Both the position numbers and the translations under genes were made by a program. Below, piece after piece: positions 24,060 to 34,679 of a stretch of DNA of 64,000 bases; within the stretch, counting starts at the first letter, position 1; each line of letters opens with the position of its first letter. Source of the stretch: Hoplostethus atlanticus (lineage: Eukaryota; Chordata; Actinopteri; Trachichthyiformes; Trachichthyidae); contig JAXDDX010000012.1 of assembly GCA_034670405.1 (NCBI GenBank), forward strand, positions 3,110,001-3,174,000. Direction: 5' to 3'. The notes under the pieces were generated by a model. It saw only the letters and a program-made list of their open reading frames with translations, was not told the origin of the DNA and did no database searches.

Positions 24060-24470
24060 GGCCACCCTGCCTTCTACCAAAGCCCACCGTTCCCATGCAT
24101 CAGACGCAGCCCTATTAGCTTACCTGCTTCCAATTCAAAGGCCATCGCCAACCAAAAAGACGCCAGGAGGACAAAACAAGGTGTCATATTTATGAATGTG
24201 TCAGCACGGGCCCTCCTGAAACCCAGAGCGCACCTTGAGCAATGAGCCTGACAAGTCAACGGGGGCCTTTTCCAGTCAAGAGAAATGATACCTTCAAAAA
24301 CCACTGGCGGGATGAAACTGGAAGCCGCGCTGCAGCGGCGGCGACATGGGGAGAAAGCGCTCGTAAATCGCCCCGGTATTATCCAGCCCCAATTAGGAGA
24401 AACTCAACCTGTTACGTAGAATGGGAGAGAGTGAATATCAAATGCTGGATAATGACTGGATGAGTTTTAG
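24060..24470. other. unique block, possible cis-regulatory element
   Basis: Complex, CpG-containing sequence free of simple repeats, with a GC-rich core near 24320-24380. No splice-bounded frame. It ends just before a poly-G region. Confidence 0.3.
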
Positions 24471-24484
24471 AAGTCGAATAGGAG

Positions 24485-24521
24485 AGGGGCGGGGGGGGGG
24501 GCAGGAGGCGGGGGGGGGGGG
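24485..24521 (+). other. poly-G / G-quadruplex-type tract
   Basis: G-runs of 4, 11, 2, 2 and 11 are separated by one or two bases. The two long runs alone can contribute four or more G-tracts. Run lengths are prone to sequencing error. Confidence 0.65.
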
Positions 24522-24619
24522 TTGTGGGTGATGGTGATTACCTCAACGTTGGCTTGTCAGGTGTGTTTCAGGTGTGTGTGTGCGTGCTGTGGAGTTGACA
24601 TTCTCAATTTTTGAGCATA

Positions 24620-24850
24620 TCCAGGTGTAGGCCCCGTTCTACAGTTTCTAAATCTGCATTGTGAGTAAATGGTTGGATAATTGCTGCCAATTAACTTATC
24701 CGATTGCAGCTAAAAGCCCCAAACGCTGCCAAGGAGTCATAATTAGACGGTGCTATAGTGTGCCATTTTAGCCGGTGATAGGTTCCCATTACCTACTAAT
24801 TCAAAACTGCAGCGCTACTAATATTGATACGTGAGTCAGATGGGTCAGAG
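24620..24850. other. unique block, possible cis-regulatory element
   Basis: Dense AT-rich cores in unique sequence ('ctgccaattaacttatccg', 'gagtcataattagacggtgc', 'tacctactaattcaaaactg'), with no simple repeats. Several homeodomain-type TAATTA-like sites lie within about 150 bases. One of the most enhancer-like blocks here by eye. Confidence 0.37.
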
Positions 24851-24962
24851 TTGAGGGGGGAAGGAATCGGTGCAGCACTGCAGGGCGTTTTTTTACTTTG
24901 CAAAGAGGCAGGAAGGAAACGAGTCCCGTCATTCTCCGTTGTTTTTCTCTCTTTCATATATC

Positions 24963-24970
24963 TGTGTGTT

Positions 24971-25016
<46 letters not shown>
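24963..25016. repeat. long (TG)n microsatellite
   Basis: About 20 pure TG units after a short TTTG lead-in. Confidence 0.97.
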
Positions 25017-25020
<4 letters not shown>

Positions 25021-25401
25021 TCCAAGCAGCCCCGTGGCATCATGGAGGGATACTTAGAGACATAACTAATGGCCACGACCCCTCCCAGCTGTAACACCTC
25101 TCTCCCAACACATTTTGGTTCTGTCCTACATATTGACCCTTGACCCGGGCCAGCCTACCTGAGCGTCCAGTGGAGGTGGGTGGGAGGGAGGAGGAGGACA
25201 CACCAGGGAGGGGCCAGGTGGCGGAGGAAGACAGAGGAGAATTTGTCACTGTCAAGTTGATGTGCCAGGGCATACACACACACACTAACCTCTTACCTGT
25301 GTACTTTATTGTATAACTCTCATGTGTGATGTGTGATGAGGAGAGAAAAGAGAAACCCAGAGAGCAGGAGAAACGGGGTATGATTGTTGTTAATTCACTA
25401 A

Positions 25402-25443
<42 letters not shown>

Positions 25444-26360
25444 TTATCTATCTATCTAGCCTGCCATTTTTATGGATATAGATATGGGGGCAGTCTTGAG
25501 TTTTCTAGGTGTTAAGGTACATTTATCAAAGGAGGCCTATGGGAGTGATGAACCAGAGCCAAATGGCTACATATATACATATATATGTGATATATATATT
25601 TACAACTAATTCAATCTGGTTGTCTAATTTATTATTTATTTGTAGTCAGACACCTCTGGCACCCATAATTCCTGCAGCTATATATACATGTGTGGCTTGA
25701 AGAATTATTTACCCAAGCTATAGTTGAGAAAGTACAACATTAATCTGTTTTTCACTATTTTTCTGGGTTTTTTATTCCTGAAGTCTCCATCTGCCATCCT
25801 GAGAGCCAAAAGCATTAGAGCCAGATCAATACAATCTAGCAGCTCAGAATTTATATCATCAGCAGCACCATTGATCTTTATCAGCAGTTAAAAGTTTCTG
25901 GGGCAAAAAGAGGGCAGCTCTGTCTTGCTGCTTCTTCCATTCTTAGAGAAAAATCAACCACTGCACAGACATCTAATGACCATGCCGGAGTAGAAACTAT
26001 CCCCATCATTGCGTTTTCATTTGGTAACATAACATTTGTATCTGCCCACATGTTCCTTTGTGTAACACAAAGAATATTCTTTCTTTTAGAGGCGTGTGGG
26101 TAGTCCACTCATGTTCAGCACTTTTAACACCATTTAAAATGTGGGTGTTAAAACAAAATCTGAGAGAAGTGGCTTGGAAAAACAATTCTTTATTTTTTCA
26201 TCCCTCAGATGGAACAAGGAATGGCTTGGTACCCAATCATTTTACCAACACCCTGACCCCCCCCCCCACCCCCCATCCCTAGTCATAGTCAAGCTGCTAT
26301 CTGTGTCTGTATTCAGGTCATCAGTGACTGGAATGGCTGCCACTGACTTAAGACCTGGAC
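25017..26360. other. non-coding stretch
   Basis: No gene is seen. It contains a GGA-rich patch at 25175-25240, the ATCT array, AT-rich DNA with short (TA)n pieces at 25570-25600, and a poly-C run at 26257-26276. The remainder is unremarkable unique sequence. Confidence 0.55.
25403..25459. repeat. (ATCT)n tetranucleotide array
   Basis: About fourteen ATCT units with one TATTT variant. In fish, ATCT arrays often sit at the 3' end of SINEs with a 'gatcaataaa' tail. The sequence before this array ('aattcactaaatct') is too different to claim that here. Confidence 0.95.
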
Positions 26361-26363
26361 CAG

Positions 26364-26405
26364 TGCACACACACGCACGCACGCACACACACACACACAC
26401 ACACA
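26364..26405. repeat. (CA)n / (CACG)n microsatellite
   Basis: CA and ACGC units, directly abutting the dispersed repeat that follows. Confidence 0.93.
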
Positions 26406-26605
26406 AGTTTGTATTACTATACTTGTGAGGTCTTTCCATTTTTTTTGACTACACTCATTCTACATCCTAACCCCTATCCTTAACGATGTTAACTACATGC
26501 CTAGTTTTAACCCTAACATAAACCCTAAGCCCGGTGAAGAAGTGAGTACCAGCAAAATGAGGGGCTTTCCTATCCTTGTGTATCCTTGTGTGCATCGGGC
26601 CATTG
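26406..26605 (+). mobile_element. fish-type dispersed repeat with CCTAAC-like core
   Basis: The order of phrases is 'gtattactatacttgtgagg', 'catcctaacccctatcctta', 'ttaactacatgcctag', 'ttaaccctaacataaaccct', 'ggtgaagaagtgagtaccag' and 'cctatccttgtgtatccttg'. From memory of fish genomes this matches a widespread non-autonomous repeat often found beside CA arrays. I cannot name its class. The telomere-like CCTAAC units are degenerate and are not a telomere. Confidence 0.5.
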
Positions 26606-26737
26606 TGAAATACCATCTCTCTGTGTTTCTTCATTTGTCTTTCTCTTTCTCTCTCTCTAGGTCGTGGGAGAGTGACAGGTGTCCCAGTCCAGTGCTGTGG
26701 CCTCTCTGGAAGACAGAGCAGCTGGTTAGGACCCCCG

Positions 26738-26740
<3 letters not shown>

Positions 26741-26791
<51 letters not shown>

Positions 26792-26800
26792 GGAGGGAGA
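26741..26800. repeat. (GT)n-(GA)n compound microsatellite
   Basis: Sixteen GT units followed by about fourteen GA/GGGA units. Confidence 0.96.
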
Positions 26801-26817
26801 GAGTTGGAGTGATAAGA

Positions 26818-27110
26818 TGTAGGTGGCGCTGTTTTCTTTGTCTGTTCAGCCATGGTGGCTATCGCTGCTCATGCTAACTACCCACTTCTATTTATTCCAA
26901 CCGTTGTTGCTGCTGCTGGAAATATTTACCGCATCACTTCCTGTCCACCAGAGGGTTATCCCCAGGAAAGACCAACCTGACACCGGGTGTGTGGAACAGC
27001 AAATGTAAAAGCGTTCATGAACTGGGTATAGGTTGAATCACTATTGTGCTATATCAATCAGGAATAGAAAACAGACATTTATAAATTTGAAAATGTCACA
27101 GATTATTGCT
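26818..27110 (+). mobile_element. dispersed repeat, longer copy (family shared with 47.3 kb)
   Basis: Starts with 'ggtggcgctgttttctttgt' then 'ctgttcagccatggtgg', and ends with 'tgctatatcaatcag' then 'atgtcacagattattgcttt'. Both ends reappear at 47344-47442, where the middle of roughly 190 bases is missing. Two copies in one window show a dispersed family. The family name, class and true outer ends are not known to me. Confidence 0.6.
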
Positions 27111-27119
27111 TTAAGCCCT

Positions 27120-27990
27120 CTAACACAGCTGTGGCAAAGCCTGGGGAGACGTCGGGAGCTGGTCTGGGGCTGGGCGACCCATCCAGGTATAGGCTTGATA
27201 ATGTTTAGAGAGGGGTTTTTGGCTGGGATAGATGATGGAAATGGATCTATGGGACTACAAATGATTTATGGTAGTGACAGGGGCTGGATCACAGGACACA
27301 AGGCAGGGGCATGAGATGAGAGTGAGGAATCCCATAGTGGGGGAAAAAAAGCATTACACATATATTCACAGAGATATGTTTCAAAATACATTATATACAT
27401 ATTGGACTGTGCAAATACATTTTCTTCCTATGCACTGTTAACAACAAATATGTGTATATATAAGGATATATATATAAATATATATAAGTATATAAGTAAA
27501 TATAAGTATAACCAAAACATTTTTTGGCCATTTCTTTTCAAATTTTGAGACATTTCTCTAAATATATTGTGAACTATATGTAAAATGTTTTTTTTTAATT
27601 TCAGTATAGGATGGAAACAACAATGGTGTGGATGTAGCTCTGGATTGATGTGACCTTAAGTGGGCGGTAGCCAAAGTGAGTACTTGCCAAAAAGTTTCTT
27701 TATTAGTCCTTCAGGTATCCAAAAACTGCTAGTTGCCATTGCTAACATTCCTCCAAAGGGCATTGCTGGCCTCAAGCTAATGTGCAAAAAAGCAAAAAAA
27801 AAAAAAAGAAGTGTGCTTTAGTTTGAATGAGGAACCTGCAGGGAAAGGAACAAGCACTATATGGAAAATTAATGTAAATCCATAAACGGCATATAACTGG
27901 AATGCTGTACATCCCCCTTCCCGATCTTCCAACATGTGTACACGGTATCTTTAACTTTCTCAATAGCCTGTGTCCATGAACGTTATGATC
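27120..27990. other. non-coding stretch
   Basis: No gene is seen. Contents: AT-rich DNA with (TA)n-like runs at 27449-27510, a poly-T run near 27587-27595 and a poly-A run near 27796-27808. Confidence 0.55.
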
Positions 27991-27999
27991 CTGGCCCGG

Positions 28000-28200
28000 C
28001 TGTCTGGAGGTTGAATGTTTTTGTAATATATCAGTTTATGTCATGATCAATATTCATAACAGCATTAATCATGCTTTGTCAGAACCCGCAGCGTTTTTCT
28101 ATTAAAGGAGCTCTGACATAGTTTATTTAACTCTTATGATTCGGTTACGGGGACATTGCATACGTTGATATATGATGACTAAAACAAAATGTTCCTGAAG
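28000..28200. other. unique block, possible cis-regulatory element
   Basis: AT-rich, repeat-free sequence with cores such as 'catgatcaatattcataaca', 'gcattaatcatgctttgtc' and 'tctattaaaggagctctgac'. Texture of a conserved non-coding element; no frame. Confidence 0.33.
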
Positions 28201-28317
28201 TTCAAGGACTTGTGCCTCCTGGTAGGTTTCTTGTGTGAGTAACTCCTCTGTCACCAGTGATTAAGGTCGCTCCTTGGGGCCAAGTCCTTCAGAACAAACA
28301 AATGTCATTCATGGAGT

Positions 28318-28428
28318 CATATCTATCTGTCTGTCTGCCCACCTATCTGCTTGTCCATCTCTCTGCTTGTACTCTCTGGCTGCCTTTATGCCTGTAGATA
28401 GATAGATAGATAGATAGATAGATGATAG

Positions 28429-28470
<42 letters not shown>

Positions 28471-28475
28471 TAGAT
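28318..28475. repeat. GATA/GACA array with an inverted flank
   Basis: A (GATA)n run at 28396-28425 passes into about ten GACA units up to 28475. Upstream at 28320-28340 the sequence reads 'atctatctgtctgtctgccc', the reverse complement of the end of the array, so the region can fold back on itself. GATA/GACA arrays are the Bkm-type satellite known from many vertebrates; this is a short example. Confidence 0.93.
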
Positions 28476-28663
28476 GGGGCTATTATTAAAAGATGCCATG
28501 TATGTACAATCAACCAGTGCGTTCCCAGCAGACTCTGGTAGTATCTGCCACCACACACAGAGGAGGGAGACACTAGCCTGTCACTCTGACAGCTCAGATC
28601 TCCCTACAATCCCTTTTGTGTAACAGATGCAGATTTTCCCAGGCCCCATGTCAATATAGGGAA

Positions 28664-28708
28664 ACACACACACACACACACACATACAACACACACACAC
28701 ACACACAG
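28664..28708. repeat. (CA)n microsatellite pair
   Basis: Two CA arrays separated by 'tacaa'. Confidence 0.94.
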
Positions 28709-28709
28709 G

Positions 28710-29755
28710 CTCCACTGCCTCAATAAGGACAGCCGCTCAACTGTTCTGGAGCCGAATACATCACACGCTCTCAGCTCGCTGTCATTTGGTAGTCCCAACT
28801 GCAGGCCCTCCCCAGACTGATCAACTAGCTGCTGCTGCCCACCGTGGTGAGAGGACGCTGGAGAAACTGGTTTCCCAACATGCCATTCAACACCATCGCC
28901 GTCTATGGCTGGATTTACATAGGAAAATCTGATTTTTACTCCATTTGAAGAAGAATATGCTCTAGTACTAATGGAGGGTAGATGCAAGATAGATGTGCAG
29001 TATGATTGAGGGCTTCTGCAAAGTGGCTTTCACAGTATCTGACATAGAGGAATTTTTCCATGTAAAATAAGCAATGAAAACATCAGAGCTACAATTTTCT
29101 CTCTTTGAATGCAGCCTCGGATCCATTGTAATTCAATGGAGGAATACCTAAAGGCTATGATTCCCTAAAGGGCAATGTAGATAGCCATTATAGCCTATAG
29201 CTTTAATGGGGATTGGCAAATGGGACAAAATCAATGTGGATAACATAGTTGGTTATAAATAACAAAATGGAAGAAATAAAATGTTGGTCATAACTGTTGG
29301 AAGAATTGTCCATCAACATGTCCTGCATGTGCTGCCTGTGTGTCATGGCCCTTTGAGGTGTGATAGACAGGCAGATGTACAAATCTGCCAATAATTACAT
29401 TTAAAATTTGCCAAAAACAGGCACTATTGCCCCTCTCCATTGGCCCATATTGCACTGTATTGTACTGTACTACAAAGCTGGTAAGCAAGGGAGACGTGTG
29501 GGAGACAGCATCAGAGGCACATCAGTTAATTTTGAACAAAGCCTCGTGGGTTGTGAATCACTGGCAGCGAGAATGGAAAACACTCCACACTGAGCAGGTT
29601 TAGAGTTGGCTGCTGAGAAACAGACAGGGAGGGAGCGAGCTTCGTAATGACCCTTTACACCAGCGTGTGTGTGTGTGTGTGTGTGTGCGTGTGTGTGTCT
29701 GTATATGTATTTCTATGTCTGCATCTGTGTGTTTTTGTGTTTGCGTGTGTGTGTG
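28710..29755. other. non-coding stretch
   Basis: No gene is seen. Ordinary unique sequence, with a short TGTACTG-type repetition near 29449-29470 and a GT array at 29665-29699 followed by looser TG sequence. Confidence 0.55.
29665..29699. repeat. (GT)n microsatellite
   Basis: About sixteen GT units with one GCGT change. Confidence 0.95.
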
Positions 29756-29759
29756 GTGT

Positions 29760-30165
29760 TCTGAGCTTGGCACCTGTTAACAGTGCCAAATAATGTGCTC
29801 CGTTGAAATTTTAATCACCTGCAAGTGCAAAACAAGAGCAATGCAATCAGGACCTAATTAGCACAGCAATTAACACCTCTCTCTCTCTCACTTTCTCTGT
29901 GCCAGAGCTCACACGTTCAGCTCGTGTGATTGCAGGTTCTCTTTTCATTAGCATTTATCCTTTGATTGAATATGGTTTATTTATCAGCAAACATTTGTTT
30001 GTTGTTGTTGCGGTGCCGCTGCCAGCTTTCCGGGTCCCCGCTGTCTTTTTCCTTGCCAAACACCAACTAGGTGTTTTACTTTGAATTCTAAAAGCTCTTG
30101 GGCAATTTTAAATTGGTGCAGAGGTGGACAACAAAAGGTGTAAAATGATCCAATCAGAACTAATA
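29760..30165. other. unique block, possible cis-regulatory element
   Basis: Two dense parts (29760-29880 and 29915-30165) flank a short CT run. Cores include 'gacctaattagcacagcaat', 'cttttcattagcatttatcc' and 'ggtttatttatcagcaaaca'. TAATTAG and forkhead-like motifs are visible. No supported frame. Confidence 0.37.
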
Positions 30166-30757
30166 AAAACAAATATTTGATTAGACGAACAGTAAAGCTT
30201 ATGTTAGGGAATGTAGCTTGACAAAACAGTTTTCAGCAGGGATGAGGAGTAGCGTGACACACTGGGGGGCTAGTATCACAGTAGAATGGTGTGCCCGTCC
30301 TTCCTGCCTCTCCTGGTGTAGGATGGCCTCGATCTGGATTAAGTCATATGGAGTTTATGGTTGTACACGCGCGCCTCGCTGTCCATGCAATAACTGTAGA
30401 ATATAAATAATCAGATTTTGATTGGCATATGTGACAATTGATCAGTGACCCAAGAAAACAATTGATTACTGTATTTTGACACCATGTTAGTTTTGTCAGG
30501 AAAAATGCATATTTAGCAATACAGAGTCTGAGGTGGAAATGGTTGCCGTGAAACACACACACACACATTGAAAGGGTGTAGAAGCGTGCATTGTGCTGAA
30601 TTTGTGTATCACAGTTTTGGCTTAAGTGATGGGCAAGTGGAAGGGGTCACTGATGACTATTGATCAGGCAGCTGCTCAGCCAGCCAGACTGGTCTGTCAC
30701 TTAGGGAATGAGGATAGATTTGTGTGTCACTGTCTGTCTGACTGTAGGCCTCCTGGG

Positions 30758-30760
<3 letters not shown>

Positions 30761-30791
<31 letters not shown>

Positions 30792-30804
30792 TTGTTTCTG
30801 TTTG

Positions 30805-30855
<51 letters not shown>
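30761..30855. repeat. two long (TG)n tracts
   Basis: TG arrays at 30761-30789 and 30807-30855 joined by 'atttgtttctgtttgca'. The Cys-Val frame across it is an artefact. Confidence 0.97.
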
Positions 30856-31910
30856 ATGTGTGCTGGTCTCAATGGGTTATTCATTACAACCTGTCCAGGA
30901 AACCAATAAGCTTCACCTCAACCTGAGAAATATTAACTTTCCTCTGGACGGCTGGCTAATTATAGCTGTGTCAGAGCCCCTGCACCTCACCATGTCCAAG
31001 ACACACAGTCACTGCTGAGACTGTCAAGCCTGTCGCAATGACAACATTTGATCAATACATCAACCTATATAGATATTGAAGGTACAGATTTCACTAATCT
31101 GTGCAAAGGCATTAGCTTATTTGGAAAGTTACAGGCAGAGGAGATTGAAGAACAGCTAGAGATGTATTCACTATATCCATAACCAACTTTGCTGTTAGGA
31201 GGAATGTCCAGTAGTCAAAGTGTTGCAGGTTTGGTCTTCTGGCGTTGCACATGATATATACAGTACATATGACCAGCAGCATTTCCCCTTCTTTGTTCCC
31301 TATAGGGCATGACGATTTTGTCCCAGCCATGTTGTATCATCGCACGCATGGCGTCACCTCACAGTCTGTGCAGCTCAGGCCCAGACAGTAGAAGAAGAAA
31401 ACTGAAAAAAAAAACTGTTGCTAACTATCCAGTACGCTATTCCTGTCTGTGTTAGCGCTCCATTTATCCTTGCAGATGTCAAATCTCGGCCGCGTCTTTG
31501 GCGGTATTTTGGGGTGGGGGGATTTTGGGTAATTGAATGTGCTAGGGCGCCATGGATCTAATTTGATTTGAACAGATACAGTTTTAGTAGTCAGCGGTGA
31601 CATCACTTCCTTCTCAGAGTGCATAGTTTGGCGTGTGTGTCATCGGCCACATTTTGCAATTCAACAGATGACTTATTGTAGTGGGATTGTGTGTCTTGTG
31701 TTGAGAATACAGCAGGAATACACTTCTGGGGGTCACTTATAATTTCTCTAATGTGCAGCACAGAAAGACGCTGTGGTGCTTTTGAAACTTTACCCCTCTT
31801 TGCCCCTGGTCAGTATCTCTCATTTCGTCATTATTACCTGTGGTGATGAAGGTAAGGGCTCTTAAATTCAAAGCCAAAAAACAAAGCTTTTTCTTGGGTT
31901 ACACCCCCCC

Positions 31911-31934
31911 AACACACACACACACACACACACA
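31911..31934. repeat. (CA)n microsatellite
   Basis: Twelve CA units preceded by a run of seven C. Confidence 0.95.
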
Positions 31935-32057
31935 AATGTGCAAACACAAATTCACGTGCATGGACAAAACACAACTACCTCAATCCATTACAATTCAAAC
32001 ACATAACCAGAGACATGGACGGAGAGACACAGTTTGAGCTTGCGAGAGAAAATATGG

Positions 32058-32088
32058 AAAGAAAGAAAGAAAGAAAGAAAGAAAGAGA
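32058..32088. repeat. (GAAA)n array
   Basis: About seven GAAA units on the plus strand. Confidence 0.94.
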
Positions 32089-32616
32089 CATGCAAACAAC
32101 AAGAGGGATGTTTACTTCAACGACAGTCATCTGATCTGATGCCATTATGCAAGAGCCATGCTTATTTTGAAGAAGAAAGGAACGGGAGGAGAGGAGAGGG
32201 TGAATAGAACGAGAGAAAGTGTGCATGCCACCAAACCCCCTTGGGGTGTCTGTATTTTTTTGGCGTTTTCGAGCGACACAGTGATCAGGCCGCATGTATG
32301 ACCATGACTCCTCAACGCCGCCTCCCCTCCCCAGCCACGGTTCGAGACCACGGGGTGGGAAGCTCCCTCCCTTTGACACGATTTTCCCGATTTTCTGCTC
32401 AACTGTGATGGGAAACGTATGAAAGCACGCTCTGTGCGTTTGTAAGGCTCGGTGCGTGGTTGAATCCCCTCACAGATGGCCCAGTGTCAGCAGTGCGAGC
32501 AATGATTGCTCCCCCCGACTCCCACAGATGGAGGATGCAGAGGATAGGGGCAAAATGGCAACGATGTGTGCTCAAACCCGCGGTGAACGGAGAACCTACA
32601 CTGTCCATTGTCAATG

Positions 32617-32655
32617 TTTTGGAGCGTGCAGGGAGACTGCCTGCACGCTCCAAAA
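32617..32655. repeat. perfect 16-bp inverted repeat, 7-nt loop
   Basis: The arm ttttggagcgtgcagg (32617-32632) and cctgcacgctccaaaa (32640-32655) are exact reverse complements around the loop gagactg. The stem is GC-rich in its loop-proximal two thirds and could form a stable hairpin in RNA or a small cruciform in DNA. Pairing stops at both outer edges, so the stem is short for a canonical microRNA precursor. No similar sequence was seen elsewhere in the window. Confidence 0.85.
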
Positions 32656-32865
32656 TCTCCCTCTGCCGCCTCAGTTTCTGGACTTGAAATTTCACATGTG
32701 GGAGAGCGAGGGAGACTCTGTTTTGTATGTTTCCAGCATATGTGTGTGTCTGTGTAATCTTGGCACAGAATATCTCATGTTTGTTTGTGTGTATGTCTGT
32801 GTGTCCACGGATGTTGTGTTTCTGTTTTCACTTGTTATCATCCCAACAGTTGTGGAAAGAGATGA

Positions 32866-32899
32866 TGAGAGAAAGAGAAAGAGAGAGAGAGAGAGAGAA
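32866..32899. repeat. (GA)n microsatellite
   Basis: GA units with two early GAAA variants. Confidence 0.93.
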
Positions 32900-33369
32900 T
32901 ATGGGTCATTAACATCTACAAATTATCTTCTTGCTTTTGTAGGTGAGTTGAACCAGAGCTTAATGAGTATTTCAAAAGTCAGTACTTCACTTACAGAATA
33001 CTTTCAAAAGTGAAAAGCACATTGGAAACTAATATTCCTTTTTTACCTTAACATCTGTAGTAGTCTGAATACAGGCCCCTATGTCTCCCATTCACCCTCA
33101 CTTTGCTACATCCAAGCCCATACACTTAAGGGGAGACACAGGAGAAAGGAGTCTTGATCCATCTAGGGTACATGTGGTTGCAGAGGAAGAGGTATTACAG
33201 AAGTATTACACCATCTCTACACACCTTTTTTTTATGAAGATGAGGATGGAAACAGCCTTCGTTTTGAGTGAAAACATCATTTCAAAAAGCTTCCTGTCGG
33301 CTACTGTGTGTACCATGTATTTGTGATGGTGTGTGTTCATGTTTGACTCTTTGCTGTTTTTCCCGTCAC

Positions 33370-33690
33370 TCTCCACTGCCAGCTATCTATCGAACAGGAA
33401 AAAAAATAGATCATTACAAAGACATTATTAGGAACCTTATTACGTCCGATGCTGCCATATTAAAACCGCTACAGTCATTCGATCCGCTTAATGACAAATT
33501 CATTTGACTTGCTATCAGATTTAGAGCGACGACACTGGGGACCCGTTTTTGATTTTTAATTTGGAGCATATTTGCACTGGGGAAATCATACTTCTTTATC
33601 TCGTTCTCACCAGAGACCCTGCCTGTCGCTTTTCAGTTTACTAACAGCGCAGAGCAACTGGGCCTGCAAAGACGGTAGCCTTATTTAGGA
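33370..33690. other. unique block, possible cis-regulatory element
   Basis: Repeat-free AT-rich sequence with retained CpGs: 'ccttattacgtccgatgctg', 'cttaatgacaaattcatttg', 'tttttaatttggagcatatt'. Short regularly spaced AT cores and unusual CpG retention make it one of the stronger non-coding-element candidates. The small frame at 33268-33507 is not supported. Confidence 0.38.
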
Positions 33691-33699
33691 GGGGAATGC

Positions 33700-34675
33700 T
33701 AGAAACAAATGGATTTTTTCCATTTGCACACACACGCAGATTTCTTTTGTCCTTCAATGCGCTGCATGTGGTTTCCAGAACTTCCGCGTATGCAGACCAG
33801 TAGGCTCAGTTTGGACAGCAAGGTGTACATAAGATCTTCTTTGATTGTTGGATGAACCTTGACAGCTTCCTCTTTTCTGGAAGTGATACTTCCACTCACG
33901 CTGGGTAAATATCACTTTACCTTTCCGATTTTTAAGTTCTGTCTCTGTTTCTCTCGCTCTCTATTTCTATCTCTTCCGTCTTTCTCCCGCTACTTCCATC
34001 TTCCCCTCTCATGCCATCTCTATCACCGTCTCTCTTCTTTATATGAAAGCATGCCAGCTTCTTTAACGTTGTTTCATTATCTCAACTTGGTCAGCTTATT
34101 TCCTGAGTTCTCCTCTCCCTATCTACACCTACAGTTCTCTCCTCTCCCTCTCCTCTTCTACCATTTTCCTCGACCTAACCCATGGAAGCGCTGCATCAGC
34201 TATTTTCAAAGCTTGATGAATTTGGATTTAAAAATGGAGTATTGCCCAGAGACAAATTTATCCTATGAGGGGGAAAAAATTCTGGCAGAGAAAGTTGGTA
34301 CGATCATCTCGGTGCCCGAACAGACTTCAGTTTACACAAATACACTCATCAGTAGCAGATTCATGATTCACGAATTTATACACATGTAAAAAACTAAAAA
34401 ACAAATACAGTTTCCTATTCCTTAAAATAAATGAAAAACTGTCCACTTGCAAGTACATTGCAAGCACCAGCCTGTATACTACATGGCAATATGTGCCGCT
34501 GGGTGTCAAATGTGTGTTGCATGTCTCTTCTCAATCAGTTTACGCTGTAATATGAGGGAAGGGAATGTCTCAAGTTTATTTAGATGCCCCCCCATGTCTA
34601 TCTCTAGCTCCATCTCGCCATTGGAGGTGGGTAATTAGGAGTGAGTGAGTGGGGGTTGGGGATGGGGGGTGGGAG
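33700..34675. other. non-coding stretch, C/T-rich
   Basis: No gene is seen. A C/T-rich region at 33925-34170 makes the 176-codon frame 33859-34389, which shows only Phe/Leu/Ser-rich low complexity. A G-run cluster (34651-34676) ends it. Confidence 0.5.
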
Positions 34676-34676
34676 G
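34651..34676 (+). other. G-quadruplex-type G-run cluster
   Basis: Runs of 5, 4, 6 and 3 G separated by TT, AT and T fit the G4 pattern with short loops. Confidence 0.65.
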
Positions 34677-34679
34677 TCC

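Larger units (their letters stand above)
30170..33365. other. non-coding stretch with microsatellites and one strong hairpin
   Basis: No gene is seen. Contents: TG arrays at 30761-30855, a CA array near 31911-31934, a GAAA array near 32065-32090, the hairpin at 32617-32655 and a GA tract near 32866-32899. The 185-codon frame at 32456-33013 runs through the hairpin, TG-rich DNA and the GA tract and has no domain. Confidence 0.55.

Noticed and set aside
26637-26740. possible exon after the acceptor-like 'ctctctctctag' at about 26660
   Set aside because: The pyrimidine tract is a CT simple repeat and no donor or meaningful frame follows.
30626-31018. 130-codon open frame
   Set aside because: It runs through two long TG arrays and encodes Cys-Val repeats; no domain, splice context or start context.
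32617-32655. microRNA precursor
   Set aside because: The stem is 16 bp with no pairing beyond, shorter than a normal precursor stem; kept only as a hairpin.
33859-34389. 176-codon frame
   Set aside because: Low-complexity Phe/Leu/Ser translation of a C/T-rich region; no domain and no splice-bounded structure.
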